From Symmetrospora coprosmae (taxonomy: Eukaryota; Basidiomycota; Cystobasidiomycetes; Symmetrosporaceae): a DNA stretch of 64,000 bases. The stretch is taken from contig VUYT01000003.1 in NCBI GenBank assembly GCA_008802785.1, forward strand, positions 558,001-622,000. The letters run 5' to 3'. The notes beneath the pieces are model-generated. The model was given only the letters and a program-made list of their open reading frames with translations. It was not told the origin of the DNA and searched no databases. How positions within the stretch are numbered: the first letter of the stretch is position 1; each line of letters starts with the position of its first letter. Both the position numbers and the translations under genes were made by a program. Positions 25,857-35,003 of this stretch are shown here, in pieces.

Positions 25857-27378
25857 CTACGACTTGATGGCCTCCTCGAGCGTGAGGAGTGGCGTGTCCT
25901 CCTTTGCGTCCACATCCTCGACGACAATGAGCGGCTTCTCGGTGACGAGGTCCCGCTCGACGTCCTGCTCGGCTGCAGCAGAGACAGTCTTGAGCGGCGT
26001 AGCGTTCTTGCCCCACGTCTCCGAGTACGTCCAGATCATCTTCTTCTCGCCCCGCACGCTCGCTCGGGTGGCGACGGCGATGGCGAGCAGGGGTACCGTG
26101 AGGAACATGGACAGCAGGCCAAAGACCTGGCCCTGCATGTAGGCAAACTCGCCCTCCGACGCGTTAGGGAGGACCTCCCACTTGAGCGAGTAGTAGAGCA
26201 GTGGCGAGAGGGTGAGGAGGCAGCCGGATGCGATGAGGTACGCCATCCGGTAGTAGACCTTGCGACTGGCTGCGAGCGGCTGGGCAGAGAGAGTGGTGGG
26301 GACCACCAGTCCGACAGAGGTCAGGCCGGTGCAGCCATTGTTCCTGGCAGCGACCTCCTCGAGGGCGAGAGGAGCCACACCCTCGTCGAGGGTAGTGGCA
26401 GCCTGGCTGTGGTCGAAGCGCAGGAGGCACGCAAGGTAGTGGCCGACTGGTGCAGCGTAGAGCGAAGGGACGAGGAGGCGGAAGAAGGCCATCATGCCCG
26501 TGGGCATGTCGATGGCGTCCAGGGGCACGGCAGCCGAGTCCGACACAATGTCGTCGGCCATCTCGGAGGTCGATGCGAACCAGGCCATAGCGACAGACAG
26601 CGCAATGACGACTGCCTCGTACGCGATAAACGCGATGGTGAGCTTCCGAATGCTCGTCGTCTTTGCTGGGCCCCTCGAGACAAAGCTGACAACGAGGGCG
26701 GCGGTGCCGAGGTAGTGAAACACCTGGGACGGCATTGGGCACTCCATGCCGAACGAGCACAGGCTGAAGGCGCTCAGGAGGAGCGACCAGACGACAATGC
26801 CGCCAAACTTGATCTTGTCGGCCTTGGTAGGCAGATGAGGTCGGTACGAGACAGCTGTGACGGACACGTTCAAGGGTCAGTGCCTATCTTGGGCGGGTGG
26901 CGCTGCGCTGCGGCCTGCCCACCTCCGGTCTGAAGTCGTCGGACCACGGTCTGCACGCCAAAGATCTTGGTCCAGAGTCCGACGTGGGCCGCAGTCTGAT
27001 GAGGTGCACAAGTGGTTGCACTACATTAGCGCTGTCCGGCCACTCTGATCTATGGCGACTCACCAGGATGGAGCCCGCGAGCACGCCAAAGAAGGCGCTC
27101 AGGACCTGCTCGTTGTCGCTGAGGATGACGTACGCCTCTGTCGAGAACACCAAGCCGCAGAGGACGACAATGGCGAGTGCACGCTTGACGAGCTTGCGCT
27201 TGAGCGCCTTGCGGTCCTGGTCATTCTGAGGCGCCGGGGCATCCGCTAGCTGGGACACGGCGGCAAAGGTGCGGACCGAGGAGTGCGCCGCGAGGTCATA
27301 CGATAGAAGGATCACGGCGGGGAGGATGAGAGTCGCAGGGAGGTTGAACGCGTCCATCGTGCTCATGGGTGCGACCAT
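25857..27378 (-). CDS. Multi-pass membrane protein, unassigned
   Basis: Three exons (complement 27064..27378, 26923..26995, 25857..26854) give 461 aa. Hydrophobic segments run through the whole protein: LPATLILPAVILLSY near the start, ALAIVVLCGLVFSTEAYVI, FFGVLAGSIL, then in exon 3 IVVWSLLLSAFSLCSF, FHYLGTAALVVSFVS, LTIAFIAYEAVVIALSVAMAW, FFRLLVPSLYAAPVGHYLACLL, a polar loop, AYLIASGCLLTLSPLLYY and LLSMFLTVPLLAIAVATR, about nine helices. The tail is acidic and cytosol-like. A charged loop (QDRKALKRKLVKR) lies between helices 1 and 2. I do not recognise the family; the topology would suit a fungal-specific integral membrane protein or transporter-like protein. The Met at 27378 is followed by two further Met codons, so the start is uncertain by a few residues. 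Confidence 0.65.
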
Positions 27379-27825
27379 CTCTGAGGGAGGTTGGTGGATG
27401 GTCGAAGGCCGAGTAGAGGCAAGGGCAGCCGACGTGGCTCGCCGGCGGCCGCACGGCCCCTGACCTGCCGGTGGCAAATGGGCACATCGCGTCACGGAGA
27501 CAGTCGAGGCGGTGGGGAGCGAGCGGACAGCGGACAATGTGGCAGAGTATACCTTACGTGCGGCGATCACAAGGGCTTAAGTAAGATTTCCTTGCGGTCA
27601 TAATGCATGAGCCGAGAGTAAGAGCGTATGACGGCATGTCGATATGACCGGGGGACATCGAATGCAAGAACGCGGCCAACTCCACGGAGACAAAGGCATG
27701 TCCAGCATACCTTTGCAGGCGGAACTCGACCAGACGGCAGGTGAGGCGCCCCAGCGCTTCAGCAACGGGGCTTCGGTCTGGGATGGGACCTCAGGACTAC
27801 CTCCAGAGATCGAAGTTGTCTTATC
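27379..27825. other. Intergenic region
   Basis: Upstream region of the membrane-protein gene and 3' flank of the first helical-domain paralogue. An open frame upstream of the membrane-protein start lacks coding features. Confidence 0.35.
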
Positions 27826-28836
27826 CTATTTCCACCACTTCATCCCCTGCCTGGCAAATCGCATCAGCCTGCCCGTGGGCGCGATTTTGGGTCCCGGTAC
27901 CTTCGATTGTGGAAGAGGGATATGCGGTCGGCGCTGTCCTGCCATCTTCGTAGCAGCCTGCACTGGTTGATTCGCGTGTCCCGGCAAGCGCGACTTGCCA
28001 TGATGCCCTTGAGGCTCGCCCTGGACGTGCTGTTCCGATTGCCTTGCTGTATGGAGAGTCTGAGCATATTCCATCCACTCAGGTGGCTTCGATCTCGGGG
28101 CCCAAGGTGCAGCCTCGGGTCTGGGGATTGTTGTTCGAGGAGGTAAGGCGCCTTTCCCGTAGCGCATACCTGCCCCTGCGGCCGTCGCGATGGGGTCACT
28201 CTTAGATGCAGGGGAAGGCCTGTCTGGTGTTGACGTGGATGTGCTTCTCATACCGCGATGGGTATTGGGTATCGGCTTCCGCGTTGGCATAGAACCTCCG
28301 GTCCCCGGCGGTAAGACGGCAGGCGATTTCGGTCTGGGCGAGGAGCCTTGCTGCTTGCCCATTTGGGTTGGATGAGGCTTACTTAGGGAGACATTGGCAC
28401 CGCGGCCAGTGCTGACCACAAGTGAGCCAGATGAACCACTTCGTCCGGATGTACCCAAAGGTGATTCAACGCGAAGGCCGAGCAGTTTCGCGAAGGGCTT
28501 GACAATGTTGGGCCTTGTTGAGAGGTACACCTCCGCTGAAACTTCTCGCTCTGACCAAGCCGTCTTCGCCACCTCGAGGAACTTCTTCAGCATGTCGTAA
28601 TCCTCCGGTGTTAGCTGTCCGTTGCTGTAAAACTCCTGGAGGCGCTTTTCCCAGATTTTAGCAGCCCAGGGGTCCATGTCGTCTTTGTACATCTGCACAG
28701 TCAGTTTTCCTGCGATACAGAGGCGTGCGTTAGCATCTACGTCAGACCCTGCTCGCAACTCTTTCAGCTATGCACTCATCGCCTCCTTTTGCTCGGCCAC
28801 CAGCCCTTCGTTACCACCTCCGGAGGATCTGTGCAT
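27826..28836 (-). CDS. Helical-domain family protein, copy 1 of 3
   Basis: Two exons (complement 28776..28836, 27826..28709) give 314 aa. After a ~20-residue N-terminal piece, residues about 21-110 form a predicted all-helical domain: QMYKDDMDPWAAKIWEKRL, LTPEDYDMLKKFLEVAKTAW and VYLSTRPNIVKPFAKLLGL. The remaining ~200 residues are Ser/Pro/Gly/Gln-rich and probably disordered. The same domain plan (M-Y/D..., W, Leu-rich helix ending A..A, 'KP..V...A..L.L') occurs in the two genes upstream on the same strand, and the phase-1 intron falls six residues before the Met-Tyr pair in both copies 1 and 2. I recognise no named family. A binding or scaffold role would fit the layout but is not shown. 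Confidence 0.65.
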
Positions 28837-29154
28837 GGCAATGAAGTTTCGGCTGAAGATGGAGGGCGATGGCGGCTGACAGACGGAGACGTTGTATCGT
28901 GTCGAATAAGAGACTAAGAGAGGAGGCTGGTCAGGACCACAAGCTAATTGGCACTGGGGTGAAGAAAGGGAGCTCTTCAGCACAGCGCCTCGGCTTGCCT
29001 TTGAGCCCTGTTCGGATCGGATGCGGCAGCCAGCAGGTTGGGGGTGAGAATTGCATTCACCGAATCGCACTCGATGTAGCACAAGTGCATGTCCAGCATG
29101 CAATGGTCAGGGAGCGTCTCAAGCCTGTAGGGGCACGCGCCATCCACTTAGGGC
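28837..29154. other. Spacer between tandem paralogues 1 and 2
   Basis: 318 bases, upstream of copy 1 and downstream of copy 2. No gene seen. Confidence 0.4.
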
Positions 29155-30842
29155 CTATCGCCTTTGCCTCAGATTCCTGAATGTGCGATAGGCCACAAGC
29201 GTCAATCTGCTCAGCAGAGTAGGCTGCGTCGGTACCGACCTGGGCGGCGCAGGGAGATCGATGCGACCCGGAGGTTTCGATGCATTCCGCCCGGCACGCT
29301 TGTGAGTAAATTGTGCATTCGAGCTTGACTTCGGAGGGCCCCGCCAAGGATCATTGCCTGGAACATCTCGTCTCGGGAGTGCCGCCGGGGAGGCTCCCGC
29401 GCGCCTGGTGTACGTGGGCGGCTTTCGTCCCTGCCAGCCTGACGAGCTTGGCTCAGACGCCCGGCCAATCGATCCTGTAAGTAAGGATGGTCTTCCGAGA
29501 TGTAGACCAGCTTGCGCGGCTGAACCAGCCGCAGATGCTTTGGCGGGCGCTCGCGGCGGCAGCGACGAGCTGTCATTGGACCTGGCAGGAGCCGGTTCAG
29601 TCATAGATTTGCGCCCTGGCATAACATTGCTGCCGATGTTTTGGCGGTCACCGGATGGAGTGCTGAAAGATGCTGCAGGACTGCCTTGCAGAGATGCGCC
29701 TATAGCTAACGATTGCTCGAGTTTTGCCGAGCGTCCAGGAGGTACAGCACGTGAGGCGGGTGTGCTTTTCGGCAACGGCTGAGCCGGACCCTGCTTGGTG
29801 GGGTGTGAAATCGGTGACCGAGCATGCTGAGGCCGTCGGACAAGAGCAGTGCTGGGCTCCGTCGTGGGCAGCCTGGACGATCTTCCAGGAGGTGCGTCAT
29901 GTGAGGCGGGTGTGCTTTTCGGCAGCGGCTGAGCCGGACTCTGCGTGGCGGTGAGTACCTCCTGTGGCCGCGGAAGCTCTGGCCGTCGAACAAGAGCAGT
30001 GCTAGGAAACGTCGTGGGCAGCCTGGGCGACCTTCCAAGAGCCGCATCATGTGAGGCGGGTGTGCTTTTTGGCAGCGGCTGAGCCGGACTCTGCGTGTTG
30101 GTGAGTGATTTCTGTAGCCGCGGAGCCTCTGGCCGCCGCACAAGAGCAGTGCTAGGCTCCGTTCGTGGACTGAACGACCTTCCAAGAGATGCGTCGTATG
30201 AGGCGAGTGTGCTTTTGGGCAGCGGTTGCTTGGTGTGGTGGCGGTCCGGTGGCCGAGCATTCTCAGGCTGTCGGACGAGAGAAGTGCTGGGCGTCGTCGA
30301 TGGATCAGCCGAGCGCGAGGAGGGCACATTATGCGGATTGGACGGGCTCTTTTGTCTAGACGGAGGCGGAATCTGCGTGGGCGCGGGGGAGTTAGGAGGG
30401 CGAGAACGCTCCGACTTTGCGTTGGGATGGGAGCTAGGCTTCTCCTGCCCTCGAGCGATGATGGGCAAATTGAACGCCTCCGCGACACGCTTGACCTGTT
30501 CAGGCTTGCGCTCAAAGTACTTCTCTGCCGTGCAACCAGCAGAATACGCCTCGAAAGCCATGCCCACCAGCTCCCGAGCTGCATCGAGCTCATCGTGTGA
30601 CAGCCGCCTCTGTGTGTTGGGATGGTTGAGGAAATTGATCCAGACTTTGCGAGCCACGGGCGTCATGTACTCCCTGTACATCCGGACAAGGATGGCAGCT
30701 TGGAAGCAACGACGACTGTGAGCTTGCAGAGCAATGGGCACAAAGGTGCGCAGTCTGTCGGGCGCATGCGGAACTCACGGAAACCCTTCTCAGCGGCGCT
30801 GTCGAGCTCCTGCCATGTGACTGTTATTGGGTGAGGTACCAT
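29155..30842 (-). CDS. Helical-domain family protein, copy 2 of 3, with tandem repeats
   Basis: Two exons (complement 30779..30842, 29155..30698) give 535 aa. The helical domain occupies about residues 22-110: RMYREYMTPVARKVWINFL, LSHDELDAARELVGMAFEAY and YFERKPEQVKRVAEAFNLP, aligning with copy 1. The long tail (over 400 residues) is Ser/Pro/Arg-rich and contains three near-perfect units of 49-50 residues, plus partial ones, built around PLPKSTPASHDA, LGRS, PSTALVRRPE and SPAQ. The acceptor chosen for exon 2 (CCAAG before 30698) gives the same phase and the same position as the intron of copy 1. A downstream acceptor at CACAG would not keep phase. Function unknown; the repeats could be a modification or binding platform. 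Confidence 0.65.
29730..30240 (-). repeat. 150-bp tandem coding repeat
   Basis: The plus-strand phrase GTGAGGCGGGTGTGCTTTT recurs at 29751, 29901 and 30051, exactly 150 bases apart, with a diverged copy near 30198. The unit encodes 50 residues of the copy-2 tail. Confidence 0.9.
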
Positions 30843-31327
30843 TTCAGAGAGGAGAGATGCGTTAGGCCGTCCTGGGGTCTGCCGATGGAGTCGTCGGGTC
30901 TTGTGAGCAGAGGCAAGTGGCAAGGGGCAGGACCCGGACTCTCCCACCTGCACCATCCGAGCAAGTCGACGGCGCACCGGCAGGGGTGCTGTGCACGTAC
31001 TGTCGCTCGTTCTCCCTTGCATGAGTGCCGATCTGGAACCGAGCCGGGAGAGCGTGAAGTGGGCCCGTGCTGATCATCCTTTGACGCTGCGCTGAGTAAG
31101 GGGCGCCAACAGCCAGCTGCTCTCCGTGAATATCAGGCCGAGTCAGGAAGATGGGGAGCCAACAGGTCAGCTGCCCCAGCCAGGGGCAAACTCAGCACAG
31201 CCCAACCTGAAAGGGGCGAGGACTGCTGTTTGCGAAAGGCAGGCGGACGGCGGCGCTCGAGACACATCAAGGCTGTAGCCAGTACAGACGAGAAGAGAGC
31301 CGAGCTGCTGGACTGAATCATAGAGTC
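30843..31327. other. Spacer between tandem paralogues 2 and 3
   Basis: About 485 bases upstream of copy 2 and downstream of copy 3. No gene or RNA seen. Confidence 0.4.
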
Positions 31328-32344
31328 TCATACAGCTATGGCGGAGCGGTGTTGCAGCACTGGCCGACGTGTCCGTCGGAGGCGCGGGGTCCCGAGGTTG
31401 GTGCTCAGAGGGGCGCCCGCTAATGTGGGTTTTGGGCCCATGACAGGAACAGGTATCGCCGCCGAGGCTGACGCTGCTCCTGCCAAACCAGCCTGACCTC
31501 TGACGAAGTGATCTCTCAAGGTGTCGCCTTTGCGACTACTTGGATTGCTCGATGTTGTCGTACAGCGACAGGGCACGGTGTCAGCCGCATTTATTGAGAG
31601 GCTTGTTGAGGAGTTCGTCCTGGACAGACCGCTTTCGGCTCGCTTGAGAGCGGAAACAGACACAGGCTTGTCTCCCTGCTGAGGACCCGGGCTTCCACCA
31701 CCGCGCTGGACACTGTTTGTTCTGGTCTGCGCAGCAAGACCCTGCGAGCTAGACTGCGGTGTGAGCGCGCCCGAGGCGTGTGGCGATACAGCCTTGCGGA
31801 TCTTGTCAAGGCTTGCTTGTGGTACGATGGGACGCTTCGCGGTATGGGCGACGGGAATGGGCTTGCCGTTCGGTACCAGGGCTACCTGCTGGGCATCCTG
31901 AATCGCAGGCGCAGGGACGGCAGGCGAGCGCTTTGGGCTTGATGATCTGGACTGCCGGAGAGAGATGCCCAGTTTCTCGACCATCTTCGGGTTTGCTTTG
32001 ATGAACTCGTGCAAGCTCATACCCGCACGCCGGTCCAGCCAGGCTGCGCGGGCAACATCGATGAGCTCTGCGAACTCTCCCCAACGTAGGAGATCGAAAG
32101 AGGGACATGATCTTATCGCAGATCTCCAGACTTGCTCATTGTAGTCGTCCATCTTGACGTGCGACAGCTTCTTCACGACCGGCTGGACATCCCTGAATCG
32201 CTCGTAGTTCTTGAATCTGAACAACACGTTGAGGATGTCATCGGGCCCTTGCTTGCCGCGATCAATGAGATTTTGGAACTCCGCAGCAAGCACTTTGCCT
32301 GCCTGATAGATGGCACTGTCGGAGCGGTAGTGGGCGAGAGCCAT
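31328..32344 (-). CDS. Helical-domain family protein, copy 3 of 3
   Basis: A single 338-aa frame. It has about 60 extra N-terminal helical residues (for example YQAGKVLAAEFQNLIDRG and VLFRFKNYERFRDVQPVVKK) before the shared domain: MDDYNEQVWRSAI, WGEFAELIDVARAAWLDR and HEFIKANPKMVEKLGISL at about residues 66-130. The rest is Ser/Pro/Arg-rich and probably disordered. The common Trp, the helix ending ARAAW and the 'NPKMV..LGI' stretch tie it to copies 1 and 2, although it is the most diverged. No intron is needed; the other two copies have a short separate first exon, so an additional 5' exon here cannot be excluded. Divergent from UBA3. Function unknown. Confidence 0.6.
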   Translation of the reverse strand: MALAHYRSDSAIYQAGKVLAAEFQNLIDRGKQGPDDILNVLFRFKNYERFRDVQPVVKKLSHVKMDDYNEQVWRSAIRSCPSFDLLRWGEFAELIDVARAAWLDRRAGMSLHEFIKANPKMVEKLGISLRQSRSSSPKRSPAVPAPAIQDAQQVALVPNGKPIPVAHTAKRPIVPQASLDKIRKAVSPHASGALTPQSSSQGLAAQTRTNSVQRGGGSPGPQQGDKPVSVSALKRAESGLSRTNSSTSLSINAADTVPCRCTTTSSNPSSRKGDTLRDHFVRGQAGLAGAASASAAIPVPVMGPKPTLAGAPLSTNLGTPRLRRTRRPVLQHRSAIAV

Positions 32345-32658
32345 GGCGGACTGCTGTCTGAGGCAAAGCAGAGGTGAGTGAAGGTGAGCAGAAGCGGGTT
32401 TGTGCCTGCCGAGACATTAGCACGCCAGCCAGGCTAACACAGCCATCACAATGGCCTGTACGGATCAGGGAGGACTGGAACTGCACCATCCCCATTGTCC
32501 GCAGTCCGCGGTGCTCGTTGAGATGCGGTCACGGGGCATAGTCCCTGGCCAGTGCAGGAGCCAAGCTGTTCGAGAGCGTCCATCCGTCTACGATTGCACT
32601 CGCCATGTCAGTCATTCGTCCTTGCTGTGAATGACACATTCTTGTCAGTATTGTCGGG
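32345..32658. promoter_or_regulatory. Divergent upstream region, family copy 3 / UBA3
   Basis: 314 bases between outward-facing starts; it should carry both promoters. No specific site is claimed. Confidence 0.4.
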
Positions 32659-32721
32659 TTGGACGGGATCAGAGCCGTGCCTGTCCCCTCTTTGCCGTCC
32701 AGCCGACTCTCTGCCGAGGAC

Positions 32722-32753
<32 letters not shown>

Positions 32754-34658
32754 GACAACCATGCCCGGACCATCGTTGAACGGCAATGGACACGCGACGA
32801 CGGAGGTGGATGCGTCACTCATCAACACCACACCGGACTGGCCAGGTGGGGGGAAACGGATGGTGCAGACGGTGGCGTCACGTACACAGCTGCCGCGCGC
32901 ACATGCGATGCTGAGATGTGCGATCCCTCTGACGCTGCAGGGCGATGGAGCCACACGGACAAGGTTCTCAGCCGCCCTTCTCCCTTCGCGCCCGACTTCG
33001 CCCCTGGAGATGCCGTCAGTGGAGGGGTCCTGCTCGGACTTGCAGCTCGAATGACGCGCCTGACGTCTCCGAGCATCTTTCCACGACTATACGACAGACG
33101 AAAGACTTCCTCCGCAACAAGTGCAAGGTCCTCGTCATTGGCGCGGGAGGCCTGGGATGCGAGATCCTCGCCAACCTCGGTCTCCTCGGGTTCAAGGATG
33201 TGCACGTCATCGACATGGACACGATAGACATCTCGAATCTCAACAGGCAGTTCCTCTTTCGGTGCGCTTACGCCCCTTCCTCGTCTTTCACCTCGCGCTC
33301 GAGCTGAGCGCAAGCGTCTGTGGTACACCCCCAGACACAAGGATGTCGGACGCCCGAAAGCTATTGCCGCAGCAGAGTTCATCATGCGACGCGTTCCCGG
33401 ATGCAAGGTCACCCCGTATTTTGGCAAGATCCAGGACAAGGACGACGAGTACTACATGCAGTTCAACCTCGTCATCTGCGGGCTCGACAGCATCGAAGCA
33501 AGGCGGTGGATCAATGCAAAGCTCGTGCAGCTCGTCGACGAGGACAACCCGGAGAGCATGAAGCCGCTCATTGATGGCGGGACGGAGGGTGCGCCCATTC
33601 GATTGCTTTCGACTTGTTCAAACTCACTGCTGATCCGGGCTGATGCTCTCCTGTTTGCAAGCACAGGCTTCAAAGGTCAGAGCAAGGTCATCCTTCCCAC
33701 CCTGACTGCGTGCATCGAGTGCCAGCTGGACCTCAACACGCCTCAAACCACGTACCCGCTCTGCACGATCCAGAACACGCCACGCCTGCCCGAACACTGC
33801 ATCTCCTGGGCGTCAGTCCTCGAGTGGCCGCGCGTATTCAAGGACAAGAAGATGGACACGGACGATCCGGACCACATCGGCTGGCTGTTTGAGCGCGCAA
33901 GTAGGCGCGCGGCAGACTTCAAGATCGAAGGGGTCACCTGGTCGCTCACCCAGGGCGTCGTCAAGAACATTGTGAGGCGGCGTTACATCTGGCCGGCAAG
34001 CTTTGTACAGCGGGCTGTTGACTGCGGCTTGCTTTGCCCGCGCCAGATCCCCGCCATCGCATCCACGAATGCCATCATCGCCGCATCGAGCTGCAACGAA
34101 GCCTTCAAGATCGCCACCACCTCCGCTCCTTACCTTGACAACTACATGTGCGTGCCCGCCGCCGGCGCATCCGCTGGCATCTTTGCGCGTCGGGCACGGA
34201 AGTAGAACCTGATCAGTCTCTGTGCCCGCTGCCAGGCAATACTCCGGGACCGAATCGCCGTACACGCACACCTTCCAGTACGAAAAGAAGCCCGACTGCC
34301 CCGTGTGCGGAGGCGAAGTCACGGAGATCACAGCTTCGCGGGACCAGACGCTGGAGGACTTCATCGAGGACCTCAAAGCGCGGCCGACAGTGTGCGTCGC
34401 CTGTCTTCCCCACACTCGTCATGCTCCTTGACTTGGCTGATGATCTTCATGAACGCTGGCAGGCAACTCAAGCGCCCTTCCTTCTCACTGAATGGCGCGC
34501 CCCTGTACTGGGTCGCACCCGCCCAGATCGAGCAGAGCACGCGAGCGAACTTGTCAAAGACGCTCGGGGAGTTGCTCGCCGGCAGCGGAAACGAGGACCT
34601 CACGGTCACCGACTCGGCCCTGCCCATCGAGCTCAACCTGCGAATCACTTTCGCTTGA
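32659..34658 (+). CDS. UBA3: NEDD8-activating enzyme E1 catalytic subunit, UBA3
   Basis: Eight exons: 32659..32845, 32941..about 33011, about 33073..33261, 33335..33588, 33667..33971, 34047..34147, 34236..34391, 34463..34658. Landmarks in order: [15 protein letters not shown] (family N-terminus), [15 protein letters not shown] (nucleotide-binding loop), [56 protein letters not shown] with the tail of the TACIEC adenylation/thioester motif, [21 protein letters not shown] (catalytic Cys in the PLCTI context), [27 protein letters not shown] (zinc Cys pair), and a ubiquitin-like C-terminal domain. UBA3 with ULA1/APPBP1 activates NEDD8/Rub1 and passes it to Ubc12 for cullin modification. The exon 2/3 junction did not close on a unique GT-AG pair. 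The N-terminus carries a poly-Ala run from a GCA repeat; a Met at 32761 is an alternative start. Confidence 0.93.
32722..32750 (+). repeat. GCA trinucleotide repeat (poly-Ala in UBA3 leader)
   Basis: About nine GCA/CAG units in a row, read as alanine in the proposed UBA3 N-terminus. It lies before the conserved part of the protein and is likely length-variable. Confidence 0.85.
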
Positions 34659-35003
34659 GCAGATGACGAGAAGCATGCTGGATGCCTTGTTGAAGACGAC
34701 AGACGTCCTGGCAATCGTCATGACAGACCGGTCCCAGTAAGCAAGCCAAAAGGCATGGACCGCAGACAAAGCAGTTTCAGTACAGTAGACCAAGTGGCGC
34801 ACAGGGGGAGGGGGATCACAGGCAGGATTGGGAACGCGATGCCCGCAGAACCCGTTGAGCGCAGGAGGGGAAGACAATCGCCAGACCACACCAGCTGTAT
34901 CATAATTGGCAGTTCTTCCGAGGACAATTAGGCGCAAGTTGACGTTGCCTTGAGAGCATTCACGAATGTTGCCCTACAATAATACAACCCGAGCCTGCGA
35001 GCA
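34659..35003. other. Convergent intergenic region
   Basis: 3' flanks of UBA3 and VPS33. Nothing else seen. Confidence 0.45.
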
